A stretch of 64,000 nt of DNA, from contig NZ_CP101416.1 of NCBI RefSeq assembly GCF_027942295.1, forward strand, positions 1,550,001 through 1,614,000, read 5' to 3'. Origin of the DNA: Pseudanabaena sp. Chao 1811 (lineage in GTDB: Bacteria; Cyanobacteriota; Cyanobacteriia; Pseudanabaenales; Pseudanabaenaceae). How positions within the stretch are numbered: position 1 is the stretch's first letter; each line of letters opens with the position of its first letter. The translations under genes were made by a program, and so were the position numbers. Below the pieces are notes generated by a model, which made no database searches, was not told the DNA's origin, and saw nothing but the letters and a program-made list of their open reading frames with translations. Positions 37,874-47,200 of this stretch are shown in pieces.

Positions 37874-38371
37874 TTAATAGTATATCTTTCCGCCGCCCCA
37901 ACCAATACCTCTGACTTTAGGTTGGTAGAGGATATAGCCTGCAATTAGCTTGAGGTCATTGTCGGTAAGACCACGCATGGTGGGGAAAATATCGGTGCTC
38001 TTGAGGCTGGGGTGAACATCATAGATTTCAGTTACACCATCATAGGTAGTAGGTTTCTTCATGAAATCTACCAAGCCTAGAATGTTGTTACGGGCTGGGT
38101 ATGCACCTGCAAGAGATTCGGGAGAGAGGTTAACGTTAGGATTGGTAAAGGTTGCACCGCCGAGGTGGCAGTTAGCACAAGCATTTTGAAATAATTTTTT
38201 GCCCTTAGCAAGATCCTTGGGGGTTAGGACAATATTAGTGGTTTCGTTAAGGGGAAGAGTACGCAATTCGATAGGAATATCGGAAGCGCTGACACTGGGG
38301 GTAAAAAGCTGGAAGGCAACCATTACAAAAGCGATCGCCGCAGCTAGATATTTAAAAACATTTTTGTTCAT
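37874..38371 (-). CDS. psbV: Cytochrome c-550, photosystem II extrinsic subunit
   Basis: A 165-residue precursor of the lumenal haem protein that stabilises the oxygen-evolving complex. Signal peptide 1-29 (SVSA). Haem site CANCH (65-69), with the second axial His in DVHPSLKS (His120). The end GWGGGKIYY is the typical PsbV C-terminus and argues against the PsbV2 paralogue. It has its own transcription unit upstream of petE on the same strand. A small imperfect hairpin (about 37839-37866) sits downstream. Confidence 0.96.
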   Translation of the reverse strand: MNKNVFKYLAAAIAFVMVAFQLFTPSVSASDIPIELRTLPLNETTNIVLTPKDLAKGKKLFQNACANCHLGGATFTNPNVNLSPESLAGAYPARNNILGLVDFMKKPTTYDGVTEIYDVHPSLKSTDIFPTMRGLTDNDLKLIAGYILYQPKVRGIGWGGGKIYY

Positions 38372-38457
38372 AATTACGGAGATAATTTAGTTAATCTAAG
38401 TTTATCTAAAAGAAATTAATCTAATTTTAAAGATTTATTGCGATTGACTAATCACGG

Positions 38458-38646
38458 TTAATCTTTAGGTGTTTTAGAATTTTGGGCTTCAGATGCCATG
38501 ATGACGGCTTTTGCATCTTCCAAAGCGAGTTTGGTTTCTGCATCTTGGTAAGCGATCCCTAGTTGATCGCAAAGTTTAAATACAGCCTCAATAGTGAGTT
38601 TGTAGTCTTCAGCGATCTCAGTGATCGAATAATCAGCAAAGCCCAT
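38458..38646 (-). CDS. Small conserved cyanobacterial protein, IF-2 N-terminal-like
   Basis: 62 residues, MGFADYSITEIAEDYKLTIEAVFKLCDQLGIAYQD ... LALEDAKAVI. The helix pattern resembles the small N-terminal domain of initiation factor IF-2 or a helix-turn-helix. Similar small proteins are widespread in cyanobacteria. ATG at 38646. No signal peptide is present. It lies between psbV and hisA on the same strand, separated from hisA by a terminator, so it is probably its own unit. Function unknown. Confidence 0.7.
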   Translation of the reverse strand: MGFADYSITEIAEDYKLTIEAVFKLCDQLGIAYQDAETKLALEDAKAVIMASEAQNSKTPKD

Positions 38647-38717
38647 AGCAATACTCGTATCTAGTTAATTCTAGAGATGTTTGTGCTATTTTCTCATGCA
38701 AACGTTAAGACAAAAAA

Positions 38718-38758
38718 CAAAAAGTAGAGGCGGCACTTTATACCACCTCTACTTTTTG
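38718..38758. terminator. Bidirectional terminator-like hairpin
   Basis: Arms 38718-38730 (CAAAAAGTAGAGG) and 38746-38758 with flanking A and T runs. It can end hisA transcription on the minus strand. Confidence 0.7.
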
Positions 38759-38772
38759 TTTGGGAATGTAAT

Positions 38773-38889
38773 TTAACGTCAGTTCGACGAAGGCGGAAAA
38801 TGGGAAAAATCGCTAAGCGATTTTTCCCATTTTCCGCCATTTGTGCGGCGCGAAGCGCCGCACAAATGGCGGTATCGAACTCACGTTAA
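38773..38889. repeat. MITE-like repeat, copy C (complete)
   Basis: 117 bp with terminal inverted repeats TTAACGT(C/G)AGTTCGA. Inside are the palindromes GCGGAAAATGGGAAAAATCG and its partner, and CCATTTGTGCGGCGC/GCGCCGCACAAATGG. It ends 1 bp before the hisA stop codon. Confidence 0.75.
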
Positions 38890-38890
38890 T

Positions 38891-39655
38891 TTAAGCGATC
38901 GCCGATCCATCGACTACATCCTGCCAACGCCCATTACCCACGGCTCTAATTGCTTCAGGTAATTGGATTGCGCCTGTGTAAATTGACTTACCCACGATCG
39001 CCCCTTTGACACCGACGGATTCTAAGGACAGCAGATTTAACAAATCGGTAATCGAACTGATACCACCAGAGGCAATGACAGGCACATCAACATTTTCCGC
39101 AAGTTGGCGTAAAGCCTCGATATTTGGTCCTTGCATTGTCCCATCACGATGAATGTCGGTATAGATAATTCCTGCGACACCAATCGAGGTCATGCGTCTA
39201 GCCAAATCCACCGCCATGACTTCTGAAGTCTCTAGCCAGCCTCGCGTAGCAACTTTGCCATCACGGGCATCGATACCAATCATGATTTGTTCAGGAAATT
39301 CTGCACAAATATCGGCGATCAGTTGTGAGTTCTCTACGGCTGCTGTGCCTAAAATGACGCGACTAACACCAGAGTGCAGCACGGACAGGATACTTTCGCG
39401 ATCGCGCAAGCCACCACCCATCTGTACACGCATGGGGATGGAACGGGCGATCGCCTCAATTACCTTCAAATTTTGGGGCTTGCCTACCTTTGCACCATCT
39501 AAATCAACTACATGCAAATACTTAGCGCCTTGACTGTACCAGCGTTGGGCAACCTCTACAGGGTCTTCACCAAATACTTCTGACTGTTGATAATCCCCTT
39601 GATAGAGCCTTACACAGCGTCCATCTAAAATATCAATTGCGGGAATTACATCCAT
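38891..39655 (-). CDS. hisA: Phosphoribosylformimino-AICAR phosphate isomerase
   Basis: A 254-residue (beta/alpha)8 enzyme of histidine synthesis. It isomerises the product of HisI to the substrate of HisHF by an Amadori rearrangement. The catalytic Asp residues are Asp8 (IPAIDILDG) and the one in YTDIHRDGT (near 130). Phosphate-binding glycines are in VQMGGGLR and [11 protein letters not shown] at 39655; normal length. It is not with other his genes, as is usual in cyanobacteria. A MITE-like repeat and a terminator follow. Confidence 0.96.
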   Translation of the reverse strand: MDVIPAIDILDGRCVRLYQGDYQQSEVFGEDPVEVAQRWYSQGAKYLHVVDLDGAKVGKPQNLKVIEAIARSIPMRVQMGGGLRDRESILSVLHSGVSRVILGTAAVENSQLIADICAEFPEQIMIGIDARDGKVATRGWLETSEVMAVDLARRMTSIGVAGIIYTDIHRDGTMQGPNIEALRQLAENVDVPVIASGGISSITDLLNLLSLESVGVKGAIVGKSIYTGAIQLPEAIRAVGNGRWQDVVDGSAIA

Positions 39656-39725
39656 AATTTTTACCTACGATCCCAGAAGCTTATTCTATCTAGATTTAGC
39701 GATCGCGGTATAGTACAAATCAAGG

Positions 39726-39782
39726 AAAAACCAATTTAGTAGTTTTCGCGCCTACGGCGCGAAAACTACTAAATTGGTTTTT
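39726..39782. repeat. Perfect 27-bp palindrome with TAC loop
   Basis: Arms 39726-39752 and 39756-39782 pair without mismatch around TAC. It lies between the divergent hisA and permease genes, 28 bp before the permease start, so it could affect that gene's leader. Confidence 0.85.
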
Positions 39783-39810
39783 ATGCAGCTTTTATTTTAA
39801 ATTTGTCTCT

Positions 39811-40659
39811 ATGAAATCGCCTAAGCAGTCAGTATCGCAACGGTTAATGTCTATTGGTATCGTGATTAGCGTTATCTTTTTGCTGATGGCGATCGTTTCA
39901 CCTCTACTTCAAGCTTTCGGGCTGTTAAATCCGAGTGAATTTCTCAGCTATCCGATCCACGAAGCCCCCTCAGCACAGCATTGGTTCGGGACAGATTTAC
40001 AGGGGCATGATGTATTTGCCAGAACGATCGCTGGCGCAGGTGTGGCATGGCAAGTCACGCTAGCCTCGACAATCATTAGCTTAGCGATCGGCGTACCCTT
40101 GGGGATGCTAAGCGGCTACAAGGGCGGCTGGCTCGATCGCGGTTTAGTCTTTCTCATGGATGCACTCTACACCTTGCCCAGTCTATTGCTCTCACTGACG
40201 ATCGCTTTTGTGGTCGGTGCAGGTGTCTGGAATGCAGCGATCGCCCTCAGCGTTGCCTATATCCCCCAATATTTTCGGGTAATCCGCAACCAAACCGTAA
40301 GCACGAAAACCGAAGTTTATATCGAAGCGGCTCAAGCGATCGGTGCGGACACAAAAACTATCTTAATGAAATATCTCGCGCCCAATGTGATCCAAAGCTT
40401 ACCCGCAATTTTCACCCTCAATGCCGCCGATGCCATTCTGACGATCGCTGGTTTAGGATTTTTAGGTTTAGGCATCCCCGAAGATGTACCTGAATGGGGT
40501 CACGATCTCAAACAAGCTCTCGATGCGCTCTCAACTGGTGAAAATATCTGGTGGACAACGGTTTTCCCTGGTTTGGCGATTACTTTTATGGCGATCGGTT
40601 TATCGCTAGTTGGTGAAGGTTTGACTCAGAGATTTAGTAGCAAGAAAACTGAAGGTTAG
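39811..40659 (+). CDS. ABC transporter permease, DppC/OppC type
   Basis: A 282-residue inner-membrane permease of the peptide/nickel importer family. It has an N-terminal span (about 14-36), the periplasmic HWFGTDLQGHDVFAR motif, and a cluster of further spans. The ATPase-contact loop reads EAAQAIGADTKTILMKYLAPN. It lacks neighbouring binding-protein, second permease and ATPase genes, which must be elsewhere. Nickel import would fit the hyp genes 5 kb away, but substrate cannot be read from the sequence. Confidence 0.9.
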   Translation: MKSPKQSVSQRLMSIGIVISVIFLLMAIVSPLLQAFGLLNPSEFLSYPIHEAPSAQHWFGTDLQGHDVFARTIAGAGVAWQVTLASTIISLAIGVPLGMLSGYKGGWLDRGLVFLMDALYTLPSLLLSLTIAFVVGAGVWNAAIALSVAYIPQYFRVIRNQTVSTKTEVYIEAAQAIGADTKTILMKYLAPNVIQSLPAIFTLNAADAILTIAGLGFLGLGIPEDVPEWGHDLKQALDALSTGENIWWTTVFPGLAITFMAIGLSLVGEGLTQRFSSKKTEG

Positions 40660-40885
40660 CTATAATTTTTATCGATATAAATTTAGTGCTACAGAATGTG
40701 TCAAATTGAAAATTCTTTGATTTTCTTTCTGGGAAAGAGTTGGAAGGGTATATTAAAGCTTAAAAATTTTCTGTAGCTCTTTTCAATCTCGCATAGGTAC
40801 GCCATTTTGAATTTCAGCCTGTGTTTCCATATTTTCAGGATCTTCAGATTGTCAACAATTTCCTATCCAATTCAAAGTTAGGTAG

Positions 40886-41960
40886 ATGAGCCAAAAAACA
40901 CCAAAGAAGAGTAAATCAGCTAACAACATCTCATCTGCTGAAAGAGTAGTCTCATTTGCACTTGCACTGGTGGTTTTGGTAACACTGAGTTTCCTCGTCC
41001 TTAATCCTCGTCCAATGGATAATGGGACTCTAGCAATTGTTTAGAGTCTTAGCTGCTACTTTTGCTGGAATTTTAGGATATTTATTTTCAGGTAATCTTG
41101 GATTAGAAGCAAGACTGCCTTGGAATAAGATGAAAATTAGGGCAACAGGTGCATTTGCCTCTTTTGTTTTAGTTCTGAGTGTTTTCTATATTGGTTTACC
41201 CCCTTCTAATGATTCCCCAGTTCAAAATCAGAGTGTTAATCAGTTAAAAGTTCCTGCTATTGAAAATTCTTCAGACTCTAGAACCTTTCAACCTAAAGCT
41301 GATAGTTCTCCAATTATTTCTATTCCGAAAGAATCTCCATCCATCCCATCACCAATACCAACAAATACAATATCTCCCAGTCTGTCACCACCTAAGTTTG
41401 AGCCAAGTCCCTCTCCATCATCAGATCCAGATCCTTCTAAGCAACCAGCACCAGAGTTAACTATTCCTAAAGCTCCCAATCCTAAGACATCATCAAGTAG
41501 TCCTTCTCCGAAACTATCCCCTAGTTTTGAACCACAGGATCGTGATTCAGTTGTTCTCAATGGTGGATGGTGGGCAAACTATTACCGTGACAAATTTGGC
41601 TCACTTCTAGAGAGTAGTGAGGTAAGAGATCAGGTTAGACGTGGTGATCGATTATCTCTAGATTGGGGAGGAATTTATCGCAGACCATCGATGCTACCAC
41701 AAGGAGCAATTCCTTTCTCAATGGAAGTTTTTGGCTCTCGCCATTTTGCTGGGCGCTACTGTTTTTCTATTGAGACTGTTAATTTTGCTAAAGTTTACTT
41801 AAATAATAAGTTGATTCTCAGTAAATGGCATCCAGTACCAGGAGGATCTACTGATGATTGTCTCAATATTCCAGAAAATACTTACGATATTAAAGTTGAG
41901 TATTGGTGTACCATTAAAACTGCGAAATTTCTTCTGTCATGGCAACGTCAAAGCATTTAG
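40886..41960 (+). pseudogene. Membrane-anchored PA14-like protein gene with a frameshift
   Basis: The first frame (ATG 40886, MSQKTPKKSKSANN ... GTLAIV) stops at TAG 41042. The natural continuation RVLAATFAGILGYLFSGN runs in the next frame to 41960. Removing one T from GTTTAGAG at about 41040 joins them. The joined protein has three hydrophobic segments (ALALVVLVTLSFLVL, RVLAATFAGILGYLF, GAFASFVLVLSVFYI), a long Pro/Ser-rich linker (about 100-220) and a C-terminal PA14-like beta domain (NGGWWANYYRDKFG ... VKVEYWC) that may bind carbohydrate. It is a real indel, a sequencing error, or recoding. The second frame alone starts with TTG at 41037 without a ribosome site. Confidence 0.7.
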
Positions 41961-42054
41961 TATGATCGCTGATCGCGTAGTGGATAGACACACCTAAAAT
42001 AGTGCTTTAGGAAAATCTTAAAGTGTTGATACAGTAAGCATTTAACCTAAAAAC

Positions 42055-42495
42055 CGCCAATTCAAGGATGATTTTACCTAGCCCCTCCCGTTCCATCCTC
42101 CCTGCCAGTTGCTCTGGACTGTGGTGTTGCTCTAACCGTTGCTTGACTTCGGCAATCGTCTTGTCGCTGATGCTCTGGAATCTTACCTTTGCTTGTTTCC
42201 GTCTTGCCTGCATCAGGGCAACTGCCGTATCTGGCAGATATCCGATCTCGCGCTCATCTGTGTTCCGCGATAGCTCTCTGGATATCGTACTTTTGTTTCG
42301 CTTCATCCGACAACCAATCTCTGTCATCGATAGTTGCTCGATTACTCGCAGTTTATACAGTTCACTTCTTTCTGTGATGCTAAGATGAGTAAAGCTCATG
42401 AGGATATCCTGATTGTTGTGATTATCATCAGATTATCCTTATGAGTCCCTTTATGCAAAGATCTCTAGGTGTTGCATTTCATCCTTGAATTGGCG
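42055..42495 (-). mobile_element. IS30-type element, internally deleted, both ends intact
   Basis: 441 bp with terminal inverted repeats beginning CGCCAATTCAAGGATG. Against the 1087-bp copies at 50495 and 60918, 646 bp are missing between GGATGA and TTTTACCTAG, with TGA shared at the junction. The remaining transposase frame (42007-42399) is the N-terminal 110 residues (MSFTHLSITERSEL ... REGLGKI) plus an unrelated tail read through the end of the element, with Arg to Cys in EIGCRMK. No target duplication is seen. The 297 bp that follow contain only a short orphan reading frame (LDEFLEKIKNGQLVV). Confidence 0.88.
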
Positions 42496-42792
42496 TTGTA
42501 ACAACTTAGATGAGTTTCTAGAAAAAATTAAAAATGGTCAGCTAGTTGTTACTAAGTCTGTCTCATCGGAAGTTCTTAGCGACTAAAAATGGGCTTAGTT
42601 CTACTGATAATTGATTGAATTTCGAGCGTTATATCCTAACGAAATTCAACCGATAAAGCTTTTATTTGTCGTGCCACCTTTGATAATATTTGTACTTCAT
42701 AGGACATCTAAACTAACTCTCCCACCACTGATTTCCAAGAAATTGTCTGTTCTCCTAAGCTTTCTGACTCAGCAGTTGAAATAGAGCTAAGT

Positions 42793-44853
42793 TTAAGTTT
42801 CTCGAACTGATGAAATAACTTGGTTGGTTAGCTTCTCAGGAACTTCTTGCAAGCGATCAAAGGTTTTACTGAAAAAGCCTACACCCATCGTTAGCGATCG
42901 CAGTTCTAAGATTAAACTTTGCATCTCTACTTCAGGAATATATGCCGAGACGTTATCCCAGCGCTGCCAGCCATCTTTTGCTTCGTAGCCGAGAATCTGT
43001 CCGCGTCTACCACTGACCAAGCGCAAAATGCTGGAGGTATATTCATTGGGAATCGAAATTTCCACTAGATTGATCGGTTCTAGTAAAACTGGTTCGCATT
43101 GGGGAATGCCTTCCTGCATCGCTAGTCTTGCTGCCTGTTTAAACGCCTGTTCAGAACTATCAACGGAATGATAGGAACCATTGGTGAGGGTGACGACTAT
43201 ATCGACTACAGGAAATCCTAAGGCTCCTTTAGTCAAATATTCGCGCACACCCGTCTCTACCCCCGGAATATATTGCTTTGGCACAACGCCGCCCACAATG
43301 GTTTCGGTAAACTTGAAGCCTTCGCCACGAGTCAGAGGTTGAATGTTCAAATAGACATCGCCAAACTGTCCATGTCCACCTGATTGGTGCTTATAGCGTC
43401 CGTGAGAATTGGTGGCTTTACGAATCGTTTCTTTGTAGAGAACCTGTGGAATATTTTTAGTCATCGGCAGATTGTACTTACGGCGCATCCGATCTAGTGC
43501 TACTTGCAAATGGATTTCACCCTGTCCCCATAACACGACTTCATGGGTTTCATTGTGCTGCTCCCAGCGTAGCGCAGGGTCTTCTTCACAGAGTTTATTG
43601 AGAACGCTACTGAGTTTAACTTCATCGTTACGTTTTTCAGGCGCGATCGCCCAAGCAAATACTGACTCTAAGGATGGCGCGATCGCTAAGGTTTCAATAC
43701 TAGTTTGGGCATTGGTTAAGGTGTCACCTGTTTTAACGCCTTCCATTCTGGCGATCGCTACAATATCCCCTGCCTCTGCCTCAGAGATCGGTTGTTGCTG
43801 TCCACCCGTGAGCCGATATAAACTGCCAATCCGCATACCATTCAGCACAGTACCATCGGTGAGTTTGCCTAGCCATAACCGTATTAGCGAGAGTTTACCG
43901 CCTTGGAGGGTGTAATAGGTTTTGAGAACTTGAGCAACGGTTGCATCGGCTGACTGGTTCGCATTTGCCAATTGTGGACGATGGGCAATGGTGGCTTCAG
44001 GTTGAGGGGCTTCATTGAGTAGCGCCTTGAGCAAGGGACGCACACCATAGTCTTGGTCGGCAACTCCAAAGAAGACAGGTACAATTTGGTCAGCGCTCAA
44101 TTCCTTTTGGATGTCTTCGATGACTTCCTCTTGAGGTGGATTAATTTCCTCTAGCAGTTCCTCTAGAAGATGATCATCAAAATTAGCGATCGCTTCCAGC
44201 ATTTCCTCCCGTTCCACTTTTTCCTGTGAGGCTAGCTCATCGGATAAAGCGATCGCCTGTGGAGCAGAGTTAGGACGATATTGATAGCCTTGCTCGGTGA
44301 CGAGATCGATAAAGCCTGTTAAGTCTGAGCCTGTGCTGATAGGATATTGCTGCGCGACTAGCGGACGATTTGAGACTGTTCTCAGAGATTGCATGAGGGT
44401 ACGGAAAGCTTGGGCATGGGCAACTTCGCCAGAGCCAGCGCGATCCATCTTGTTCACAAAAATGACATGGGGAATTTCCCAATCGTCCAAAAACTTGAGT
44501 AAGGGCGCGAGGGTATTCACGCGATCGCTATTCGGTTCACAGACCACAATCGCCATATCTACACCCATTAGAGCATGATAGGTCTCTTGCAGAAATTCCA
44601 CTGAACCCGGACAATCGAGAAAGTTAAAGCGAATTCCTTCATATTCGGTACTGGCACAATTAACTTCCACGCTCATAGAGCGATCGCGAGCTTCGACCGC
44701 ACTATCACCCACCGTATTTTTATCAGTTACCTTTCCCTTACGTGAGACTGCGCCTGTAACAAATAAAAAACTTTCTAAAAGTGTGGTTTTCCCACTCAGA
44801 TAAGCCCCAACTAGAGCGATGTTGCGAGTACTCAGAGTTTGCTTACCATTCAT
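42793..44853 (-). CDS. Elongation factor G-like GTPase
   Basis: A 686-residue translational GTPase of the EF-G family. The ATG at 44853 (MNGKQTLSTRNIALVG) is preferred; GAGG lies about 10 bases upstream, and a GTG ten codons earlier is the alternative. G motifs: GAYLSGKTTLLES, DCPGSVEF and NKMDRAG, followed by EF-G domains II-V with the GYKHQSGGHGQFGD-type loop (GRYKHQSGGHGQFGD). G1 and the effector region differ from canonical EF-G, so it is the EF-G-like paralogue of cyanobacteria rather than the main fusA. It stands alone, not in a str operon. Specific role unknown. Confidence 0.88.
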   Translation of the reverse strand: MNGKQTLSTRNIALVGAYLSGKTTLLESFLFVTGAVSRKGKVTDKNTVGDSAVEARDRSMSVEVNCASTEYEGIRFNFLDCPGSVEFLQETYHALMGVDMAIVVCEPNSDRVNTLAPLLKFLDDWEIPHVIFVNKMDRAGSGEVAHAQAFRTLMQSLRTVSNRPLVAQQYPISTGSDLTGFIDLVTEQGYQYRPNSAPQAIALSDELASQEKVEREEMLEAIANFDDHLLEELLEEINPPQEEVIEDIQKELSADQIVPVFFGVADQDYGVRPLLKALLNEAPQPEATIAHRPQLANANQSADATVAQVLKTYYTLQGGKLSLIRLWLGKLTDGTVLNGMRIGSLYRLTGGQQQPISEAEAGDIVAIARMEGVKTGDTLTNAQTSIETLAIAPSLESVFAWAIAPEKRNDEVKLSSVLNKLCEEDPALRWEQHNETHEVVLWGQGEIHLQVALDRMRRKYNLPMTKNIPQVLYKETIRKATNSHGRYKHQSGGHGQFGDVYLNIQPLTRGEGFKFTETIVGGVVPKQYIPGVETGVREYLTKGALGFPVVDIVVTLTNGSYHSVDSSEQAFKQAARLAMQEGIPQCEPVLLEPINLVEISIPNEYTSSILRLVSGRRGQILGYEAKDGWQRWDNVSAYIPEVEMQSLILELRSLTMGVGFFSKTFDRLQEVPEKLTNQVISSVRET

Positions 44854-44918
44854 AATCTTTATGCCTCTTATCTTCTCTTTCACAAAGATGACTGATAGAG
44901 ATTATATAGTGTTTGGTA

Positions 44919-45302
44919 ATGCTAAAGAAGTTATCGAGTATGAAGATATTTCAATATTTAAGACAAGGCTTAGCGAATGGTTTAGATATATTACAAAGTC
45001 TTTTGAGCAACAATTCTCAGTATCGTCACTGGAGCCGTTCTCAACTTATTAGCTATCTGAAAGAAGTTACAAATGTTCATGAAACTGCTCAAGAAAATTT
45101 AGCTAGAGAGCTTATGCAATTACTTGATGATGTGGAAGGAGTAGCAAGAGGCGATCTATCGATAAGAGCAAATGCAGAAGCTGATGTAACAGGAGCGATC
45201 GCCGATAGTTTTAACTTTTTTCTAGACGATCTATGTAAACTAATCGCTGAATTGCCTAGTGATTCCCCACTGCACAAGAAATATCGTATCCCTAGAAATT
45301 AG
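44919..45302 (+). CDS. PilJ/MCP-like HAMP fragment
   Basis: About 127 residues. The part HWSRSQLISYLKEVTNVHETAQENLARELMQLLDDVEG, then ARGDLSIRANAEADVTGAIADSFN, resembles the HAMP and linker region of PilJ-type methyl-accepting proteins of cyanobacterial type IV pili. Both the N-terminal sensory and membrane region and the C-terminal signalling domain are absent, and it ends with an unrelated HKKYRIPRN. Either it is a decayed remnant or a stand-alone HAMP adaptor. Several starts are possible (TTG 44913, ATG 44919, ATG 44940). It is divergent from the EF-G-like gene. Confidence 0.6.
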   Translation: MLKKLSSMKIFQYLRQGLANGLDILQSLLSNNSQYRHWSRSQLISYLKEVTNVHETAQENLARELMQLLDDVEGVARGDLSIRANAEADVTGAIADSFNFFLDDLCKLIAELPSDSPLHKKYRIPRN

Positions 45303-45321
45303 GTTGGCATTTTGCACTCAT

Positions 45322-45364
45322 AGTTTGTGGAAGCGTAACCCTTCGGGTTGCACTTCCACAAACT
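45322..45364. terminator. Hairpin after the HAMP fragment
   Basis: AGTTTGTGGAAG pairs with CTTCCACAAACT, with an inner AACCC-TTCG-GGTT. There is no T run, so it may be a repeat rather than a strong terminator. Confidence 0.45.
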
Positions 45365-45500
45365 CAAATATAGATTAACTTATGTTTCTAGATATTTCTA
45401 AGTGTTACTAAATAATCTCGATACTGGATTTGTTTATTAATTTCTCTGAAAGAAACTAACTGATTGCCGATCTATAAAGAGAGAATAAATATATTCTTCT

Positions 45501-46037
45501 TTGAATAATGAAACTAAAAAATTGGCTACTTCTAATTTTGGCTCAATTCTGGTGATTGGTTATGGCAATTCCCTCAGAAGTGATGACGGGGCAGGGTGTC
45601 GAGTGTCTGATATTGTGGCTAGCTGGGACTTACCCTATGTGCGATCGCTAACCGTCCACCAACTTACCCCCGAACTCGCAGAACCGATCGCCCAGTCTGA
45701 GTTAGCGATCTTTATTGATGCTTGGGTTGGCGGCAATGGGCAATCAAGCAAGCGCAAAAAATCAAGCCCTGTTCTCCAAGTCCAAAAGATTGATGTATCC
45801 AAACAACTCCATCCTGTGACCTTAGGCGAACTTGGACATCTCTCCGATCCGCGATCGCTACTTCTATTAGCACAACAGGTTTATGGCGAAGTCCCCGTAG
45901 CCTACTCGCTATTACTACCTGCGGTGAATTGGGAATTTGGGGAACAAGTGTCTGCCGTAACCCGTAAAAGTATTGAACAAGCTGTCGATTTCCTTCAAAA
46001 CCTATGCACGAAGTTAGTATCATCCAATCAATGCTAG
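45501..46037 (+). CDS. Hydrogenase maturation protease, HoxW/HyaD type
   Basis: A 178-residue nickel-dependent endopeptidase that trims the C-terminus of the large [NiFe]-hydrogenase subunit after metal insertion. The family motif GYGNSLRSDDGAG near 20-32 provides one acidic ligand, IFIDAW the second, and HPVTLGELGHLSDP the His. TTG at 45501 is the first usable start in frame. Its 3' end overlaps the hypA start by 34 bp, so it heads the hyp operon. LTPELAEPIAQ suggests the HoxW (bidirectional hydrogenase) branch, but no structural hox genes are in the window. Confidence 0.85.
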   Translation: MNNETKKLATSNFGSILVIGYGNSLRSDDGAGCRVSDIVASWDLPYVRSLTVHQLTPELAEPIAQSELAIFIDAWVGGNGQSSKRKKSSPVLQVQKIDVSKQLHPVTLGELGHLSDPRSLLLLAQQVYGEVPVAYSLLLPAVNWEFGEQVSAVTRKSIEQAVDFLQNLCTKLVSSNQC

Positions 46038-46345
46038 ATCTTGCTTTCGATCGAGCTGAATCCCAAGGCGCAAACCAAATCCATCAGCTAAATTTGCGGG
46101 TAGGTGCGATTTCAGGTGTTGTACCTGAAGCGCTGCAATTTGCCTTTGATTCCTGCACAGAAGGAACAATCGCCTCAGATGCTAAATTAGAGATAGAATG
46201 GGTAAAGGCGATCTGTTACTGTCCACAATGCCATGCAGAATTTACTCCCTATGATTGGGTTTATGTTTGTCCGCGCTGCGAAAGGCTGACCCATGAAATT
46301 CGTCAAGGTCGAGAATTGCAATTAATCTCCTTAGAGGTTTCCTGA
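46004..46345 (+). CDS. hypA: Hydrogenase nickel-insertion accessory protein HypA
   Basis: A 113-residue protein that delivers nickel to the hydrogenase large subunit together with HypB. The conserved start MHEVSI gives the nickel ligand His2. The zinc site is two CxxC pairs (CPQC and CPRC, about residues 72-93). ATG at 46004 lies inside the preceding protease gene, and hypB starts 1 bp after the hypA stop, so the three are tightly coupled. Confidence 0.96.
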   Translation: MHEVSIIQSMLDLAFDRAESQGANQIHQLNLRVGAISGVVPEALQFAFDSCTEGTIASDAKLEIEWVKAICYCPQCHAEFTPYDWVYVCPRCERLTHEIRQGRELQLISLEVS

Positions 46346-46346
46346 T

Positions 46347-47159
46347 ATGTGTCAAGATTGCGGCTGTAGTGATATTCCCGAAGGCATGGTCAAGATTCAT
46401 GCCCACGCTCATTCGCTCGATCGCGATCATCCCCACCCCCACGATCATGAGCATCCCCATGACCATCATCACGAACATATCACTTTAGATAGCGATCGCC
46501 GCACGATTGCCATTAGCCAATCAATTCTGTCGCAAAACGATCGCCTTGCGGAGCGAAATCGTGGCTACTTCATGGCAAAGGGCATCAGTGTTTTGAATGT
46601 CCTGTCTTCCCCAGGGGCAGGCAAAACGGCGCTATTAGAACGCACAATGTCGGAATTACGCGATCGCCTCAAATCAGCGATCATTGTGGGCGATTTGGCA
46701 ACAGATAATGATGCTCAAAGATTAAGGCGATCAGGTGCAGAAGTCATTCAAATTACTACAGGTTCAGTCTGTCATCTAGAAGCAGAAATGATTGCTAAAG
46801 CTTTGCAGCAAATGCACCTTGATGGTGTGCAATTATTAGCGATCGAGAATGTTGGCAATCTTGTCTGTCCTGCAGCTTACGACCTCGGAGAGAATTTGCG
46901 TGTGGTGGTATTTTCTGTCACCGAAGGCGAAGATAAGCCTCTCAAATATCCCGTGATGTTCAAGACTGCGGATATTGTTCTAATCAGTAAAATCGATCTC
47001 GCGGAAGTTGTGGAGTTTAATCGTGATCTAGCTTTGCACAACATTCACCAAATTGCACCACAGGCTAAGATTTTAGAGGTTTCAGCGAAAACAGGACTAG
47101 GTATGCAAGATTGGTGTCAATTTATTGAGCAATCATTACAAAAATCTCTTGCTGTATAA
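46347..47159 (+). CDS. hypB: Hydrogenase nickel-incorporation GTPase HypB
   Basis: A 270-residue GTPase that drives nickel transfer with HypA. The N-terminus has the CxxCGC nickel site (MCQDCGC) and a His-rich nickel-storage stretch (about 18-45, many HPHDH units). The G domain has P-loop [13 protein letters not shown], switch region [11 protein letters not shown] and the SKIDLAE specificity motif. It is followed by the inserted xisH/xisI pair before hypF. Confidence 0.96.
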   Translation: MCQDCGCSDIPEGMVKIHAHAHSLDRDHPHPHDHEHPHDHHHEHITLDSDRRTIAISQSILSQNDRLAERNRGYFMAKGISVLNVLSSPGAGKTALLERTMSELRDRLKSAIIVGDLATDNDAQRLRRSGAEVIQITTGSVCHLEAEMIAKALQQMHLDGVQLLAIENVGNLVCPAAYDLGENLRVVVFSVTEGEDKPLKYPVMFKTADIVLISKIDLAEVVEFNRDLALHNIHQIAPQAKILEVSAKTGLGMQDWCQFIEQSLQKSLAV

Positions 47160-47200
47160 TCAAATCTAAATAATTACAAATTTCTGGCTTTTCCTTCATT

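Noticed and set aside
42500-42590. Orphan frame LDEFLEKIKNGQLVVTKSV after the deleted IS30
   Set aside because: Too short and without a start; could be a gene tail but nothing joins to it on the other side of the IS.
46395-46480. His-rich coding repeat in hypB as a separate repeat element
   Set aside because: It is the normal nickel-binding stretch of HypB.
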